From: Lachnospiraceae bacterium
GTDB lineage: Bacteria > Bacillota > Clostridia > Lachnospirales > Lachnospiraceae
Length of the DNA: 64,000 nucleotides
Direction of reading: 5' to 3'
Assembly (NCBI GenBank): GCA_017465475.1
Contig: JAFTWC010000001.1
Span: forward strand, 54,544 to 118,543
Under the pieces are notes generated by a model, which made no database searches, had not been told where the DNA came from, and saw only the letters and a list, made by a program, of their open reading frames with translations. The position numbers were made by a program, and so were the translations under genes. The first letter of the stretch is position 1; every line of letters starts with the position of its first letter. Below are positions 1 to 8,581 of this stretch, piece after piece.

Positions 1-242
1 TTCTCTTCCTCATCTCCATACTTGAAAGAATTCACAACATACTCGGACATATACTCAAAAGCATTATATATATTAGACTTTCCGCTCGCATTTGCACCGT
101 AAATTGCAGCAACCGGTAAAATCTTCTCATTACCAACAGACACTACTCTTTCAGAGAACTCCGTCATCTTTGCTGCGGACAAATCTAAAGTAGCCTCTTC
201 CCGAAATGACTTGAAATTTTTAAAACTGAACTGTATTAACAT
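1..242 (-). CDS. AAA family ATPase, N-terminal part (runs off the window)
   Basis: The first 80 residues of a leftward gene are present and the rest lies outside the window. It begins MLIQFSFKNFKSF, the usual opening of RecF/SMC-like or OLD-like ATPases, and carries a Walker A motif GANASGKS at residues 49-56. The ATG at 242 follows a GTGAGG ribosome binding site. Such proteins hydrolyse ATP and often act in DNA repair or in phage defence. With only the N-terminus visible the subfamily cannot be set. It neighbours accessory DNA, so a defence role is possible but is only a guess. Confidence 0.7.
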   Translation of the reverse strand, partial: MLIQFSFKNFKSFREEATLDLSAAKMTEFSERVVSVGNEKILPVAAIYGANASGKSNIYNAFEYMSEYVVNSFKYGDEEE

Positions 243-382
243 AATTGCCACCTCACATTCTTTTCTACTCTCTATTATACACCGTTTTTTGCAAAAAAAC
301 AACACGCAAATGTGTTTTTCTCTCACTTATATGCATTTCCATAGTAACAAATAAAGAAGCCTTTTTGTCAGCCACTCTTTCC

Positions 383-411
383 TTGTAAGGCGCCTTTCTT
401 TCTTTTATACT
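383..411 (+). promoter_or_regulatory. Sigma-A type promoter of the XRE/unknown operon
   Basis: TTGTAA at 383-388 and TATACT at 406-411 are separated by 17 bp and lie just upstream of the GGAGG site and ATG at 432. The very short leader is unusual but workable. Predicted from sequence only. Confidence 0.55.
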
Positions 412-431
412 ATAAAAAAAGGAGGCTTGCA

Positions 432-671
432 ATGAAAATAAAAGAACCAAAGATTAATACCATAGAATCAGGAAAACGCCTAAAGATAATAATGGAGAGT
501 AAAGCAACCAAATCTAATGATTTAGCTACTGCAATCGGTGTGTCTCCCCCGGCAGTAAGAAATTACATTAATGGAGTCAATTTACCATCAACACAGCATC
601 TATACTTAATTTGTAAATATCTAAACATAAATGTTACCGATTATTTCGTCGAGGAGAATGATAATGAATAA
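432..671 (+). CDS. Small XRE-family helix-turn-helix regulator
   Basis: This 79-residue protein is essentially one helix-turn-helix domain. The segment DLATAIGVSPPAVRNYING is the typical XRE scaffold, with recognition helix residues around position 40-50. It probably binds DNA as a dimer and represses its own operon. The start follows a strong GGAGG site. The last codons overlap the start of the next gene by 8 bases, so the two are almost certainly cotranscribed and translationally coupled. The gene is AT-rich like its neighbour, which suggests acquired DNA. Confidence 0.8.
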   Translation: MKIKEPKINTIESGKRLKIIMESKATKSNDLATAIGVSPPAVRNYINGVNLPSTQHLYLICKYLNINVTDYFVEENDNE

Positions 672-1251
672 ATACAAACTTGCAAAAGAATTAACTAAAC
701 AATTCTATTCCGATAAAAAAACTCACACTGTTCAAGAAACAAGAGCCTTTCTAAGAAATAAAAATATAGATGTTGACACGGACCCAAATACTACTAATAA
801 TATTATATTTCTTTTAAAAAAAGAAGGTTACCTGAAAAAATGTAATGGAATTGGCATTTATCAACTTGCAATCAACATTCCAAAAACAAGCACTAATAGA
901 ATAGACTATAACAAATACATTACAATAACACCAGACCAGAAACAATATCCCAAAAAGTTGGTTGTCAATCGAAACGGAGTAGTACGATTGAACTCAACCT
1001 TTTTAAAGTGTGAATCCCTAAAAAAATTTGATATTCTTTTTGATCCTGCAAATAAGTCAATACTCCTTATTCCTAACGAAGACTCTTTACTATGCTTTAC
1101 AAAATCTGGAATACTAAAAAATGTAGGCTTTGAGAACATTCTTAAAAAGAATCACGTCTCTATTCCGGCAACATTTATATTAACACAGGATAAAGACCTT
1201 GACGCTTGGAAAGGAACTTTGGAAAAACAAGTTTCCACAACACGCCAATAA
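664..1251 (+). CDS. Hypothetical protein cotranscribed with the XRE regulator
   Basis: A 195-residue protein of unknown function. I chose the ATG at 664 (MNKYKLAKEL) because a GAGGAG site lies 7 bases upstream inside the previous gene; in-frame ATGs at 658 and 631 have weaker sites. Residues 1-70 look like a winged-helix fold (short helices followed by NNIIFLLKKEGYLKK), and the rest is mixed alpha/beta with many Lys and Asn. No signal peptide or membrane segment is visible. With the small XRE partner it could be a toxin-antitoxin or regulatory pair, but no catalytic motif is seen. Confidence 0.7.
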   Translation: MNKYKLAKELTKQFYSDKKTHTVQETRAFLRNKNIDVDTDPNTTNNIIFLLKKEGYLKKCNGIGIYQLAINIPKTSTNRIDYNKYITITPDQKQYPKKLVVNRNGVVRLNSTFLKCESLKKFDILFDPANKSILLIPNEDSLLCFTKSGILKNVGFENILKKNHVSIPATFILTQDKDLDAWKGTLEKQVSTTRQ

Positions 1252-1333
1252 ACCAAAATCATACAACTTATTTTTCACTTCAAAAACTTAAATTTTATCA
1301 AAAATGCCTTCACTTTCTACACAAAACTAAAAC

Positions 1334-1368
1334 AGGAACTCAAATTCATCATCAGAATTTGAGTTCCT
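1334..1368. terminator. Perfect 14-bp hairpin between convergent genes
   Basis: AGGAACTCAAATTC (1334-1347) pairs perfectly with 1355-1368 across a 7-base loop. On the minus strand it is followed by a T-rich stretch (GTTTTAGTTTTG), so it can end transcription from the leftward gene at 1438-1947. It may also slow rightward transcription from 664-1251. Confidence 0.6.
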
Positions 1369-1437
1369 ATAAGTATAGCATATTCTCTACCATTCACCAA
1401 ATTACATCTTGCTTTTTCCTCATTTATGCATTATAAT

Positions 1438-1947
1438 CTACTCATAAGAAACGGGTTTCTGACCATCTGACGCTTCCGTCCATGATGGGTATCTCGTTTC
1501 TTTTTTTATATTTTGAATATCGTACAAATATAATTTTTCATCTGCATAATATCGCACAATTAAAACCGCTTGATATACCTTGTATTCTATAATCTCCCCG
1601 TTATCATTTGTCACAGGCATTGCAAAACGAGTATTATAACGGAACCATCCTTTCCCAGCCTTTTTCTTATGCTTTTTTCCAAAATCTTCTTTCCATCTCT
1701 TTCCTGTCGCAATCTCAATCATCTGCGGAATGCCTTGAGACATGTTTGCTTTCACCTTAGGAAGGGCTCCAACAAGTTTATTGGTATACTCCGAACCCGT
1801 ATATTCGTCTACAAACATTTTGTCAATGTAGATAAAATCTTTTGTCTTAGACACTTCCACTATTTTTCCAACATAACGCAACAAATATTGTTCAACTTCT
1901 TTCCACGAAATACTTCTCTTACCTTTAAACACCACTTGTGGAATCAC
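1438..1947 (-). pseudogene. C-terminal remnant of a larger, probably phage or mobile-element protein
   Basis: The open frame gives 169 residues (FKGKRSISWKEVEQYL near the start, RYNTRFAMPVTNDNGEI and LYLYDIQNIKKETRYP later). I remember this kind of segment as a C-terminal domain of large phage or plasmid proteins in Clostridia, but this is not a firm identification. The only start is a GTG at 1947 with no ribosome binding site, and the frame closes with a TGA just upstream inside the remnant of a rightward regulator gene. I read this as a gene cut off at a recombination junction near 1948-1965. It could still be a short intact gene if an unseen start is used. Confidence 0.5.
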
Positions 1948-1956
1948 TACCAGTTT

Positions 1957-2211
1957 TCACCGACAGAATCTCTCGGCGTTACACCTGGCTATATCAGCAA
2001 TGTAGAAAACAACCGCACCGCTATGTCTTTGCGTATTCTTACTTATTACGCTCGTCTGGTAGGATGTTCCTTGGATTCACTTGTAGGTGACTTAGAACCG
2101 GAATATGCAGAAACCGCACTGGACAGAGAACTGTATCAGGCCATTCTGAAACTGGATACCGAAACAAAAGAAAAACTGTTGAAAACGATTGAATTATGGT
2201 CAAAAAAGTAG
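1957..2211 (+). pseudogene. Truncated XRE-family regulator (3' part only)
   Basis: In the rightward frame ending at the TAG of 2211 the translation reads ESLGVTPGYISNVENNRTAM and continues with SLRILTYYARLVGCSLDSLV, a classic XRE helix-turn-helix from its second helix on, then a 35-residue tail ending ELWSKK. The first ~20-25 residues of the domain, the start codon and the ribosome binding site are missing. Upstream, the sequence changes abruptly to the remnant encoded on the other strand. The fragment is therefore the 3' end of a regulator gene that was cut by insertion or deletion. Confidence 0.75.
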
Positions 2212-2287
2212 CCCATCACCACTCATGGCAATAGGCTACTACAATCATCATTTTATTATTTCTCCGGATTCGGTTTTAACGGTAAAA

Positions 2288-3337
2288 TCAAACCCTTTTC
2301 CCCATAAACCGCTCCGGACCTTTTCCGAAGTTCACCTCCCGGATTGCTTCCAGAATTTCTTCCTTTCTCGCTTCCGCGTCCGGTAACTTGCACACCACAT
2401 CATTCAAATCATACGGGCCGTTTCTGAAATGACCTACCACCGCACCGCGGAACTCTCCATCAATCAAAAGATACTGCAGCGGTTCGTGGTCGTATTCCAG
2501 ATGCTCATACAACGACTTGAACTGTTCCCTTAACACATGCTCGTTTGATTTATATAAGAAATCATTACGATGCACCGCATAGACAAAGTGCAACGGTATC
2601 GGTTCATAATTCACAAGAAGCTCTGCATCCTCTTTTAACAAATACGCTCCCTCGTATTCTAGCAGCTCACCCTCTGCCACAAGCTCCGCAACCGCAAGCT
2701 TGATTTCCTTTTCCGGCAATTTATAATAGCTCTTTGCCATAGCGGTGCCAAACACCACATGACGATATGCAAACCGGCGAAGCACCACTTTTAAGGCATC
2801 CTTTCTGCTGTACCGTTCCAAATCACAATCCGGGAACATTTCCGTGAAAGTATACCAGCCTCTATCCCACTCGCCGTCGTACTGGTCCTCGTAGATCAAA
2901 AACGCTTCCTGCAAACGATGCAGTACCGGCGTGATTTCCTTTACCAAATACCCGGTTTCTTCCTTACTCTGCTGAATGGTGAACGGTCCGGTATGCTCAA
3001 TCAGATGCAAAATCTCTTCTTGTATCAACGTCGGCTTTGTCAGCGGCTTCCGATACAGTCCCGCAAACAACTCCATCTCGACCGGCATAATCCAACCCAG
3101 ATTTCCTCCGGTAAAACGCCCTTTTATCAGTTCCCTCTTCATCTGCCGTTCTCTGTTAAACTCGATATCATCAAACGCCGCACGAAAGCTTAATACCGGC
3201 GGTTGTCCAAACCCGTTCCAGTACACATTTAACCCCGGTTGCATATCCCGATAAAGCTCTATGTATTCTTCTTCCTTTGCCCCTTTCGCTAAAAACTGCC
3301 GTTCCATACGAAGGGAAATTACTTTTTTCATATCCAT
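2288..3337 (-). CDS. AlkZ-related winged-helix protein
   Basis: 349 residues without signal peptide or membrane segment. The protein resembles the AlkZ-related group of clostridial proteins, built from repeated winged-helix units like the AlkZ/YcaQ DNA glycosylases that unhook crosslinks. Supporting segments are the N-terminal LSFRAAFDDIEFN, the middle winged-helix stretch (roughly 105-165, EEILHLIEHTGPFTIQQSKE) and the VVLRRFAYRHVVFG region. I cannot point to a certain glycosylase catalytic motif, so enzymatic activity is open. It lies 12 bases downstream of the DUF3795 gene and is probably cotranscribed with it. Confidence 0.6.
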   Translation of the reverse strand: MDMKKVISLRMERQFLAKGAKEEEYIELYRDMQPGLNVYWNGFGQPPVLSFRAAFDDIEFNRERQMKRELIKGRFTGGNLGWIMPVEMELFAGLYRKPLTKPTLIQEEILHLIEHTGPFTIQQSKEETGYLVKEITPVLHRLQEAFLIYEDQYDGEWDRGWYTFTEMFPDCDLERYSRKDALKVVLRRFAYRHVVFGTAMAKSYYKLPEKEIKLAVAELVAEGELLEYEGAYLLKEDAELLVNYEPIPLHFVYAVHRNDFLYKSNEHVLREQFKSLYEHLEYDHEPLQYLLIDGEFRGAVVGHFRNGPYDLNDVVCKLPDAEARKEEILEAIREVNFGKGPERFMGKRV

Positions 3338-3349
3338 CCTGCACTCACC

Positions 3350-3619
3350 TCACACTTCACCCTTTTCCCACCGCTTTAGAACCTCAAGCCTGGAACCGTT
3401 CTCATCTCCATATTCCGGGTCATAAGCATAGTCCGTCAGCTTCTGACATGGAAACTCTTCACACTCTCCGCAATGGGTATATCCATGTTCCATACAACAT
3501 AACGCAATCTTACACTCTCCGTGAAACGGATACCCCTTCGACGAAAAACAGCCCTTACACCCACATTTTTCTACAAACTCGCAAGTAGAACAGATACAAC
3601 CGCACATTGACTCTACCAT
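3350..3619 (-). CDS. DUF3795-like small cysteine-rich protein
   Basis: An 89-residue protein rich in cysteine: CGCICSTCEF near the start, CGCKGC, then GYTHCGECEEFPC. Paired cysteines at this spacing suggest a metal site (zinc or iron-sulfur), as expected for the DUF3795 group of anaerobes. The start MVESMCGC at 3619 is preferred over a longer frame because AAAAGGAGA lies just before it. Function is unknown. It heads a two-gene unit with the AlkZ-like gene. Confidence 0.7.
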   Translation of the reverse strand: MVESMCGCICSTCEFVEKCGCKGCFSSKGYPFHGECKIALCCMEHGYTHCGECEEFPCQKLTDYAYDPEYGDENGSRLEVLKRWEKGEV

Positions 3620-3723
3620 CGTTTTCTCCTTTTCCTGTACTTTTGTATCTATCCTACCGCTCCAAACATGACACCTGTATGTCATGTTTCATTCTAAAAA
3701 TCAATTTCCCGATATTTCACACG

Positions 3724-4620
3724 TTATCCTCTGTACATACCGAGCATCTTTTCCAATTCATTTACATACAACGCCTTAAAATCCTCCGATCCCAGCACCT
3801 GCACTCTGCTTCCGAACCCAAGGAACCAATCCAATGCTCTCTCATAAGAAGAAAATCCCCATTCTGTATAAAGTCGTCCATCTTCCTGTACTCTATAACA
3901 TCCCGGTCCGTATTCCTCTACCAAACGATAGGTCTCACTTGCCTCATAGATTGCCGGAATAATGATGTCATCCGTCATATTCTGTCCGAACTGCTTCTTC
4001 TCCTCCGGAATCTCTTTCGGTTCAAAGGTCTCCTCCAAAAGCTCCAACTCCCACAACCGATGTAGCTTGTACATCCGGAAATCATTCCGCTCCGGACAAA
4101 ACCCGAACACATACCAGTTAGACCACTGAAATACAATTAATGCCGGTTCGATTACCTTGTCGCCCTCTCCCCGGTTGTAATAATAGTGGAACTTTACCCG
4201 TCGATTCTCTTTTATTGCCTGTTTTAACAAATCAATTTTCTCCGACAAACTCCCGTGATAAAAGGAAGCCAAATCAATCACGATATGCTCCGCAATCGGA
4301 AGCATACCACCGATTTTCCCGCTGACTCCTGCGTGCTTCGGTGCGCGAGACACACTGTCCACCGACTTTACACCGATCAGAATTGCTTCCAACTCTTCCT
4401 CGGTAAATACCGTCGTATCCAGTTGAAAACCCTCCATGATTTGAATGCCGCCGTCTGCTCCCTGTGTCGTCACAATCGGAATTCCCGCGCGACAGATATC
4501 CTCAATGTCACGGTTAATTGTACGTCTCGACACCTCAAACTTTTCCGCAAGATACGGCGCAGTCACCTTCCCTTTCTGTTGGAGAGTTGTAATTATTCCG
4601 ATTAGGCGGTCTATTTTCAT
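3724..4620 (-). CDS. YafY-type transcriptional regulator (HTH plus WYL domain)
   Basis: 298 residues. Residues 1-60 form a DeoR-like winged helix (MKIDRLIGIITTLQQKGKVT, then YLAEKFEVSRRTINRDIEDI). Residues ~140-235 form a WYL-type ligand-sensing domain (VKFHYYYNRGEGDKVIEPALIV is its start, and SNWYVFGFCPERNDFRMYK follows). Proteins of this family usually repress or activate neighbouring genes in response to a small ligand or nucleic acid. The ATG follows AAGGAGA. The ligand cannot be inferred. Confidence 0.85.
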   Translation of the reverse strand: MKIDRLIGIITTLQQKGKVTAPYLAEKFEVSRRTINRDIEDICRAGIPIVTTQGADGGIQIMEGFQLDTTVFTEEELEAILIGVKSVDSVSRAPKHAGVSGKIGGMLPIAEHIVIDLASFYHGSLSEKIDLLKQAIKENRRVKFHYYYNRGEGDKVIEPALIVFQWSNWYVFGFCPERNDFRMYKLHRLWELELLEETFEPKEIPEEKKQFGQNMTDDIIIPAIYEASETYRLVEEYGPGCYRVQEDGRLYTEWGFSSYERALDWFLGFGSRVQVLGSEDFKALYVNELEKMLGMYRG

Positions 4621-4652
4621 GGTTGGTTCTCCTTATGCTCTGTTCTTTTTCT

Positions 4653-4682
4653 ATTATAACAAAGAAACAGCTCCGACTGCAA
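4653..4682 (-). promoter_or_regulatory. Probable promoter of the WYL regulator
   Basis: On the minus strand TTGCAG (4677-4682) and TATAAT (4653-4658) are 18 bp apart, 33 bp before the start codon. The -35 box lies inside the hairpin that ends the upstream operon. Confidence 0.45.
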
Positions 4683-4708
4683 TCCCTTGCAATCAGAGCC
4701 TCTTTCTT
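4661..4708 (-). terminator. Terminator of the flavodoxin-like operon
   Basis: A long interrupted stem (AAGAAAGAGG.CTCTGATTGCAA against TTGCAGTCGGAG..TTTCTTT) with a 4-base loop follows the stop codon at 4710 and runs into a T-rich stretch on the minus strand. Confidence 0.65.
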
Positions 4709-4709
4709 A

Positions 4710-5375
4710 TCAATTCATTTCTACTTGATACGGCTTATCGTCCAGCGGCTTCTTACAACCGTTCTTCTTCGCCATATAGCGAAATACTACTTTCTGTATC
4801 CTCTTTCCGATTCGATTATATTTCCGGATTTCTTTTTCCGGAAGGTACTCCGGACCGGCAAATTCATTTACTTCTTCTTTGTCAAAGGTTTGTTTCTCCG
4901 CAAATGACCTGCCCATCTTTTCATAATGGGCCACCATCTTCTCTGCCATGTCTTCCGGCATCCAGGAAGGAGCAAAATTATCCCCTTTTATCAGCGTTCC
5001 ATCATATTCACAGTTGAAATAGGACGGTAACAGTTCTAAATATGCTTCTCCGCACCGAAGCTGACTAGCTTCGGCAAATCCTCCTTGCAAGATAAAGGAC
5101 AGTTTTGTGCCGGACTCTTTTTTCGGCTGCAAGGTTTCTAAAAACTCCAACATAATTCCCGGCACATTCTCTACATACAAAGGAATGGCAAATAAAATAT
5201 CTTTATTCCTCTCATATGCTTCTTTCGCACCTGTCCATTGCTTTTTATCCGATAGATGCCACACTTCCGTAGTGTTTCCACCTTCCTCAAATCCACGGAT
5301 AAAGGTCCGAATAATCCGTGCTGTATTACTCTTCGTCTCCACACGAGGGCTTGCGTTAATGATTACTAAATGCAT
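4710..5375 (-). CDS. Flavodoxin-like NAD(P)H-dependent oxidoreductase
   Basis: 221 residues beginning MHLVIINASPRVETKSNTAR, the phosphate-binding loop of the flavodoxin-like fold (INASPR followed by SNT). The segment ILFAIPLYVENVPGIMLEFLE is the typical second FMN contact region. The enzyme probably carries FMN and transfers electrons from NAD(P)H to a quinone, azo or similar acceptor in the cytoplasm. Its start overlaps the end of the upstream flavodoxin-family gene by 10 bases, so both are translated from one message. Confidence 0.75.
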   Translation of the reverse strand: MHLVIINASPRVETKSNTARIIRTFIRGFEEGGNTTEVWHLSDKKQWTGAKEAYERNKDILFAIPLYVENVPGIMLEFLETLQPKKESGTKLSFILQGGFAEASQLRCGEAYLELLPSYFNCEYDGTLIKGDNFAPSWMPEDMAEKMVAHYEKMGRSFAEKQTFDKEEVNEFAGPEYLPEKEIRKYNRIGKRIQKVVFRYMAKKNGCKKPLDDKPYQVEMN

Positions 5376-5875
5376 GAAAGAATCCCCCTTCCTTCTTCTA
5401 ATGAGAATACACCAAGAGAGGTACTTTCAAAATTAAGTGTCGTTCTCTCCATCCATTTTTCAAGATAAGCATGTTCTGCATTCCCCGTATAAATAATTCC
5501 CATTTGTGGACGAATATCATAGCGCGGTACATGTCGCATCTGACCATCTACAAACTGCAAATACATGGTTGCAATCGGCAAAATCCGATCCAATAGATTT
5601 TTCGTCTGATACGATACAAATCCGAATTTTGTGTCTGTAATGAAAACAATCTTCTCATGTAGCAAAATCTTTTTCAAAATAATCTCATAGTCATCTTTAA
5701 TGGTACAGATTCCCGGTGTCTTCAGCCAACAGTAATTGCAACCGATACAATGGGATATTTTCATATCCTTTGTATAAACCACCTCACTGCCGGAAACTCT
5801 CGCACATATCTGATTTTGCAATTCCAAAACTTCGTCGTTATACTCGGATAATGTATTTAACACAAGCACACTCAT
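5366..5875 (-). CDS. Flavodoxin family protein with CxGCxxC-type motif
   Basis: 169 residues, starting MSVLVLNTLSEYND. The motif HCIGCNYCWLKTPGICTIKDD-like segment at ~42-62 is typical of a subgroup of NADPH-dependent FMN reductases (an iron-sulfur flavoprotein-like pattern, CxxCxxC with a later Cys). It is the first gene of the two-gene reductase operon; GAGGAG precedes the ATG. The two proteins may form a pair with related substrates, but this is inference. Confidence 0.7.
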   Translation of the reverse strand: MSVLVLNTLSEYNDEVLELQNQICARVSGSEVVYTKDMKISHCIGCNYCWLKTPGICTIKDDYEIILKKILLHEKIVFITDTKFGFVSYQTKNLLDRILPIATMYLQFVDGQMRHVPRYDIRPQMGIIYTGNAEHAYLEKWMERTTLNFESTSLGVFSLEEGRGILSCI

Positions 5876-5909
5876 ACTCTTTTCTCCTCTTTCTGCTCGT
5901 TTGATTAGA

Positions 5910-5939
5910 ATCTTATCATAATCGCATTGTACATTTCAA
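5910..5939 (-). promoter_or_regulatory. Promoter of the reductase operon
   Basis: TTGAAA (5934-5939) and TAAGAT (5910-5915) are separated by 18 bp on the minus strand, 35 bp upstream of the start codon at 5875. Confidence 0.55.
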
Positions 5940-5985
5940 GAAAAAGAAGATTAGAAAAAGGTTAAAAGAGAATTAAACTTCATTC

Positions 5986-7296
5986 CTATTCCCGCCCCCT
6001 AAGTCTCTTCCATCTAACAAACCAACGGCCGGTTGAAATAATTCGAGCCACAAATATAATCCAGAACGTAATCTGTAACCCTCTCAGATCCGCTCCCAAT
6101 TTTGTATACAGAATAACACCCAGCATCGGCATAAACGCATTGGATAACGTCACCAACACCGTATAAATCGATATATATAAGGTTTTATTTTTTTCAGGAA
6201 CTACTTGTAAAAGGCATTGCATAATGTTAAGATTTACCGCTGCAAGGGTTATATTAGCCAAAGTATTCATAAGTACAAATACGATTTGCCCCTGCGGCAA
6301 CGGAAGACTGGTGGCCACAATCATACAAATCGGACAAAACGCAAGCCCTAAATTACCGAAGATAATTCCAAATCTGACACCGTACTTATTATTCAGCCGG
6401 CTCCAAAAACCTATGGTAACAAATTGGACAACCGCATTACCGATATTAACATAACTAAGCCACGCCTCGTTTAACTTAAGGTAATTCACCTGGCCTATAA
6501 AATACAAGGTCCAATCCACATGCCAGGTGACATAGAAAAAAATCGCCACACTAACATAGCTCAGAAATTTTTTGTTATGTAACAGCTCGGAGAACACACC
6601 TTTTAACCGGTCGGTCCGATGACTGACAGAGGCTGTATCGAAACCACCTTTTATTTGGCTCATCACAATCATTTGAATCAAAAGTAACACAGCACCGATC
6701 CAGACATACGTCTGATGCAAACGTATTTTACCGCCGTTGGTATTCGCGGATGCAAGTAGCGACCCGCTGACAAGAGGGATTATAATACCGATTACAAAAG
6801 TCAGAGCAGTACGACACGTGATAATATGGTTTTGTTCCTTTGCATTCACCAAATCCGAAAAATACGACTGCCAGGACACGTTATAGATTGTCATAGGCCC
6901 GACAGAAGCCGCAACTAAAATCAGGAAGGCTGTAAACCGGTTTGTAGAAAGCATTGGTACACAGCCGATAAGCGCATAAAAAATTGTAAGAAACAATAAG
7001 GAAACCATTACCATGTTCCGCTTATTTTTCATTCTATCCGTCAGAATGCCTCCCGGAATAAGTACCATCAGACCAACCAGTTGAGGAATGGTAGTCATCA
7101 AACTTAATTGAAACTCACTTGCTCCTAATCTTGTGGCAAATAAATTATTGTTACTTCCCACAAGATTGTTCACCAACGTAATTAACATTCCGTCTAACGT
7201 AAACAATAAAAGGATTCGATTCCCGGGATCTGTAATATTATGTAACACGGTTGGCAGAACCCCTTTTCCCGGATGTTTTTTTGAACGATTCATCAT
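5986..7296 (-). CDS. Major facilitator superfamily (MFS) transporter
   Basis: 436 residues with about 12 hydrophobic segments and short polar loops. The loop PGGILTDRMKNKRNMV between the second and third helices is the conserved MFS cytoplasmic motif (GxLxDRxGRK-like). A larger cytoplasmic stretch near the middle (residues ~210-235) separates two six-helix halves. The protein is a secondary transporter of the inner membrane, but the substrate cannot be told; many such clostridial proteins are annotated as drug exporters. It follows the broken transglutaminase gene by 36 bases. Confidence 0.8.
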   Translation of the reverse strand: MMNRSKKHPGKGVLPTVLHNITDPGNRILLLFTLDGMLITLVNNLVGSNNNLFATRLGASEFQLSLMTTIPQLVGLMVLIPGGILTDRMKNKRNMVMVSLLFLTIFYALIGCVPMLSTNRFTAFLILVAASVGPMTIYNVSWQSYFSDLVNAKEQNHIITCRTALTFVIGIIIPLVSGSLLASANTNGGKIRLHQTYVWIGAVLLLIQMIVMSQIKGGFDTASVSHRTDRLKGVFSELLHNKKFLSYVSVAIFFYVTWHVDWTLYFIGQVNYLKLNEAWLSYVNIGNAVVQFVTIGFWSRLNNKYGVRFGIIFGNLGLAFCPICMIVATSLPLPQGQIVFVLMNTLANITLAAVNLNIMQCLLQVVPEKNKTLYISIYTVLVTLSNAFMPMLGVILYTKLGADLRGLQITFWIIFVARIISTGRWFVRWKRLRGRE

Positions 7297-7332
7297 ATAC
7301 CGTAACCCGCTTTCTTATTTTGACATCAGTAG

Positions 7333-8358
7333 CTACTCTTTCTCCCCTTCATTGGCCTCTTCCATCTCAAACATCTCTTCTCCCACACCTTCCTCAAACC
7401 GCACCCGGAGCACAGCCTGAGGCCAATTGACGGAAACAAGGGCGCGCTTTCCCTTTGCACGGGCTTCTTTATCAAACACTTCCAAAAGTTCCTTCAGGAT
7501 ATCTTTCGTCAGGTACCCGCCCCGCCAATGGAACAAAAGGTCTTTTCCTTTCTTTACCGCCTGTTTTGTCCGATTCTGTACCTCCTCCGTGGTGGTCCAG
7601 GAAAACTTCTTTTCTTTATAATAAAAATGATCGGCGTCACTACAAACCGGCACCTTCCAAATGACCGGCTCGTGGTCTCAGAAAATCTGCTTGTCCGACA
7701 AATTCACATAATCATATCTTACCGTTTCGTCCTTGGAAAGCGTATTATCAAAGGTTGCATCCAAATGGTAATACTGTCCGCCGATTCGAATCACGTTCCA
7801 TGCATGCCGATATTTAATCCCTTTCTCCGGATTTGCTTCGGACAAGGCAATAATACACCATATATTCAGCTCATCGCACAGAATTTTCACAGCCTTTGCT
7901 ATTCCCTCGCAAACTGCCACTCCGTTTCCCAGCGCTCCGATAATTTCATGGGAATACTCCTTTTTCAACTTATCGTACTTCACATTTTTCACAATGAAAT
8001 CATGGATAAACAGCTCTTTTCCCTTCTCGTCCAACTCTGCCGCCTGGCGGGAAAGCTTCTTTACTCTTGCCTCCATGGCCTGACGATGTTCCTTGATTTT
8101 ATTCTTTGGAAAAAGATACTGTGGCACCATCTCCACCGCCGAGGAATCCGGATAATACTTATAGGTAAATGTCACGGAATAAAAGAGTTCCGGACAATCC
8201 ATGCGAATCAGAAAATAAATATCCGACAATTCTTTCTGCGAAAGCATGGGTACCGCGAAGGAGTCCCGGAGATTTAACAAGCCTTCCTTCATGGCATAGT
8301 ACGCCCGCTGTTGTTCTTTATTCAATAAATCAAAATAATAGTTACTTATCTTTGCCAT
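7333..8358 (-). pseudogene. Transglutaminase-like protein gene interrupted by an in-frame TGA
   Basis: Residues 1-226 end at a TGA at 7678-7680, but the same frame continues for 114 further codons (DHEPVIWKVPVCSDADHFYY onwards) to the stop at 7333. There is no frame change. The catalytic triad of the transglutaminase/protease fold is visible before the stop: Cys in GNGVAVCEGIAKA, His in YRHAWNVIRI, and Asp in YYHLDATFDNTL. The stop most simply arises from an Arg codon (CGA to TGA), since DKQIF-R-DHEP would fit. Either the gene is a recent nonsense mutant producing a shortened protein that keeps the catalytic core, or the stop is read through. Confidence 0.75.
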
Positions 8359-8417
8359 AGTTCAACCTTTCCACGCGGAATATATGTATGATTTAGCATA
8401 ATCACCGATTCTTCTTT

Positions 8418-8447
8418 ATTTTACTGTACCCACACCTTCTAAGTCAA
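8418..8447 (-). promoter_or_regulatory. Promoter upstream of the transglutaminase gene
   Basis: TTGACT (8442-8447) and TAAAAT (8418-8423) are 18 bp apart on the minus strand, 60 bp upstream of the start at 8358. Confidence 0.45.
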
Positions 8448-8520
8448 CAAATAACTATGATGTCGAAACGCAATACATAATACATTTAATCGAGACTTTC
8501 ATACCTTACACAAACAGTAT

Positions 8521-8555
8521 AAAAAGCTGCCGCGCATTTTGCACGACAGCTTTTT
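8521..8555 (-). terminator. Terminator of the late flagellar cluster
   Basis: A 10-bp GC-rich stem (GCTGTCGTGC with GCGCGGCAGC, two G-U pairs) flanked by A and T runs lies 27 bases after the stop of the secreted protein gene. The T run follows on the minus strand, and the symmetric A/T flanks could let it work both ways. Confidence 0.8.
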
Positions 8556-8581
8556 CTATATCATTTTCTATTTCTTTTCCT

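Noticed and set aside
1206-1436. Rightward 76-residue frame after the XRE operon
   Set aside because: It overlaps the end of the real gene, has low-complexity translation and contains the 14-bp hairpin; no ribosome binding site.
7678-7680. TGA as selenocysteine in the transglutaminase gene
   Set aside because: The site is not a catalytic Cys position, and no stem-loop of the expected kind was seen just after it; an Arg-to-stop change is simpler.
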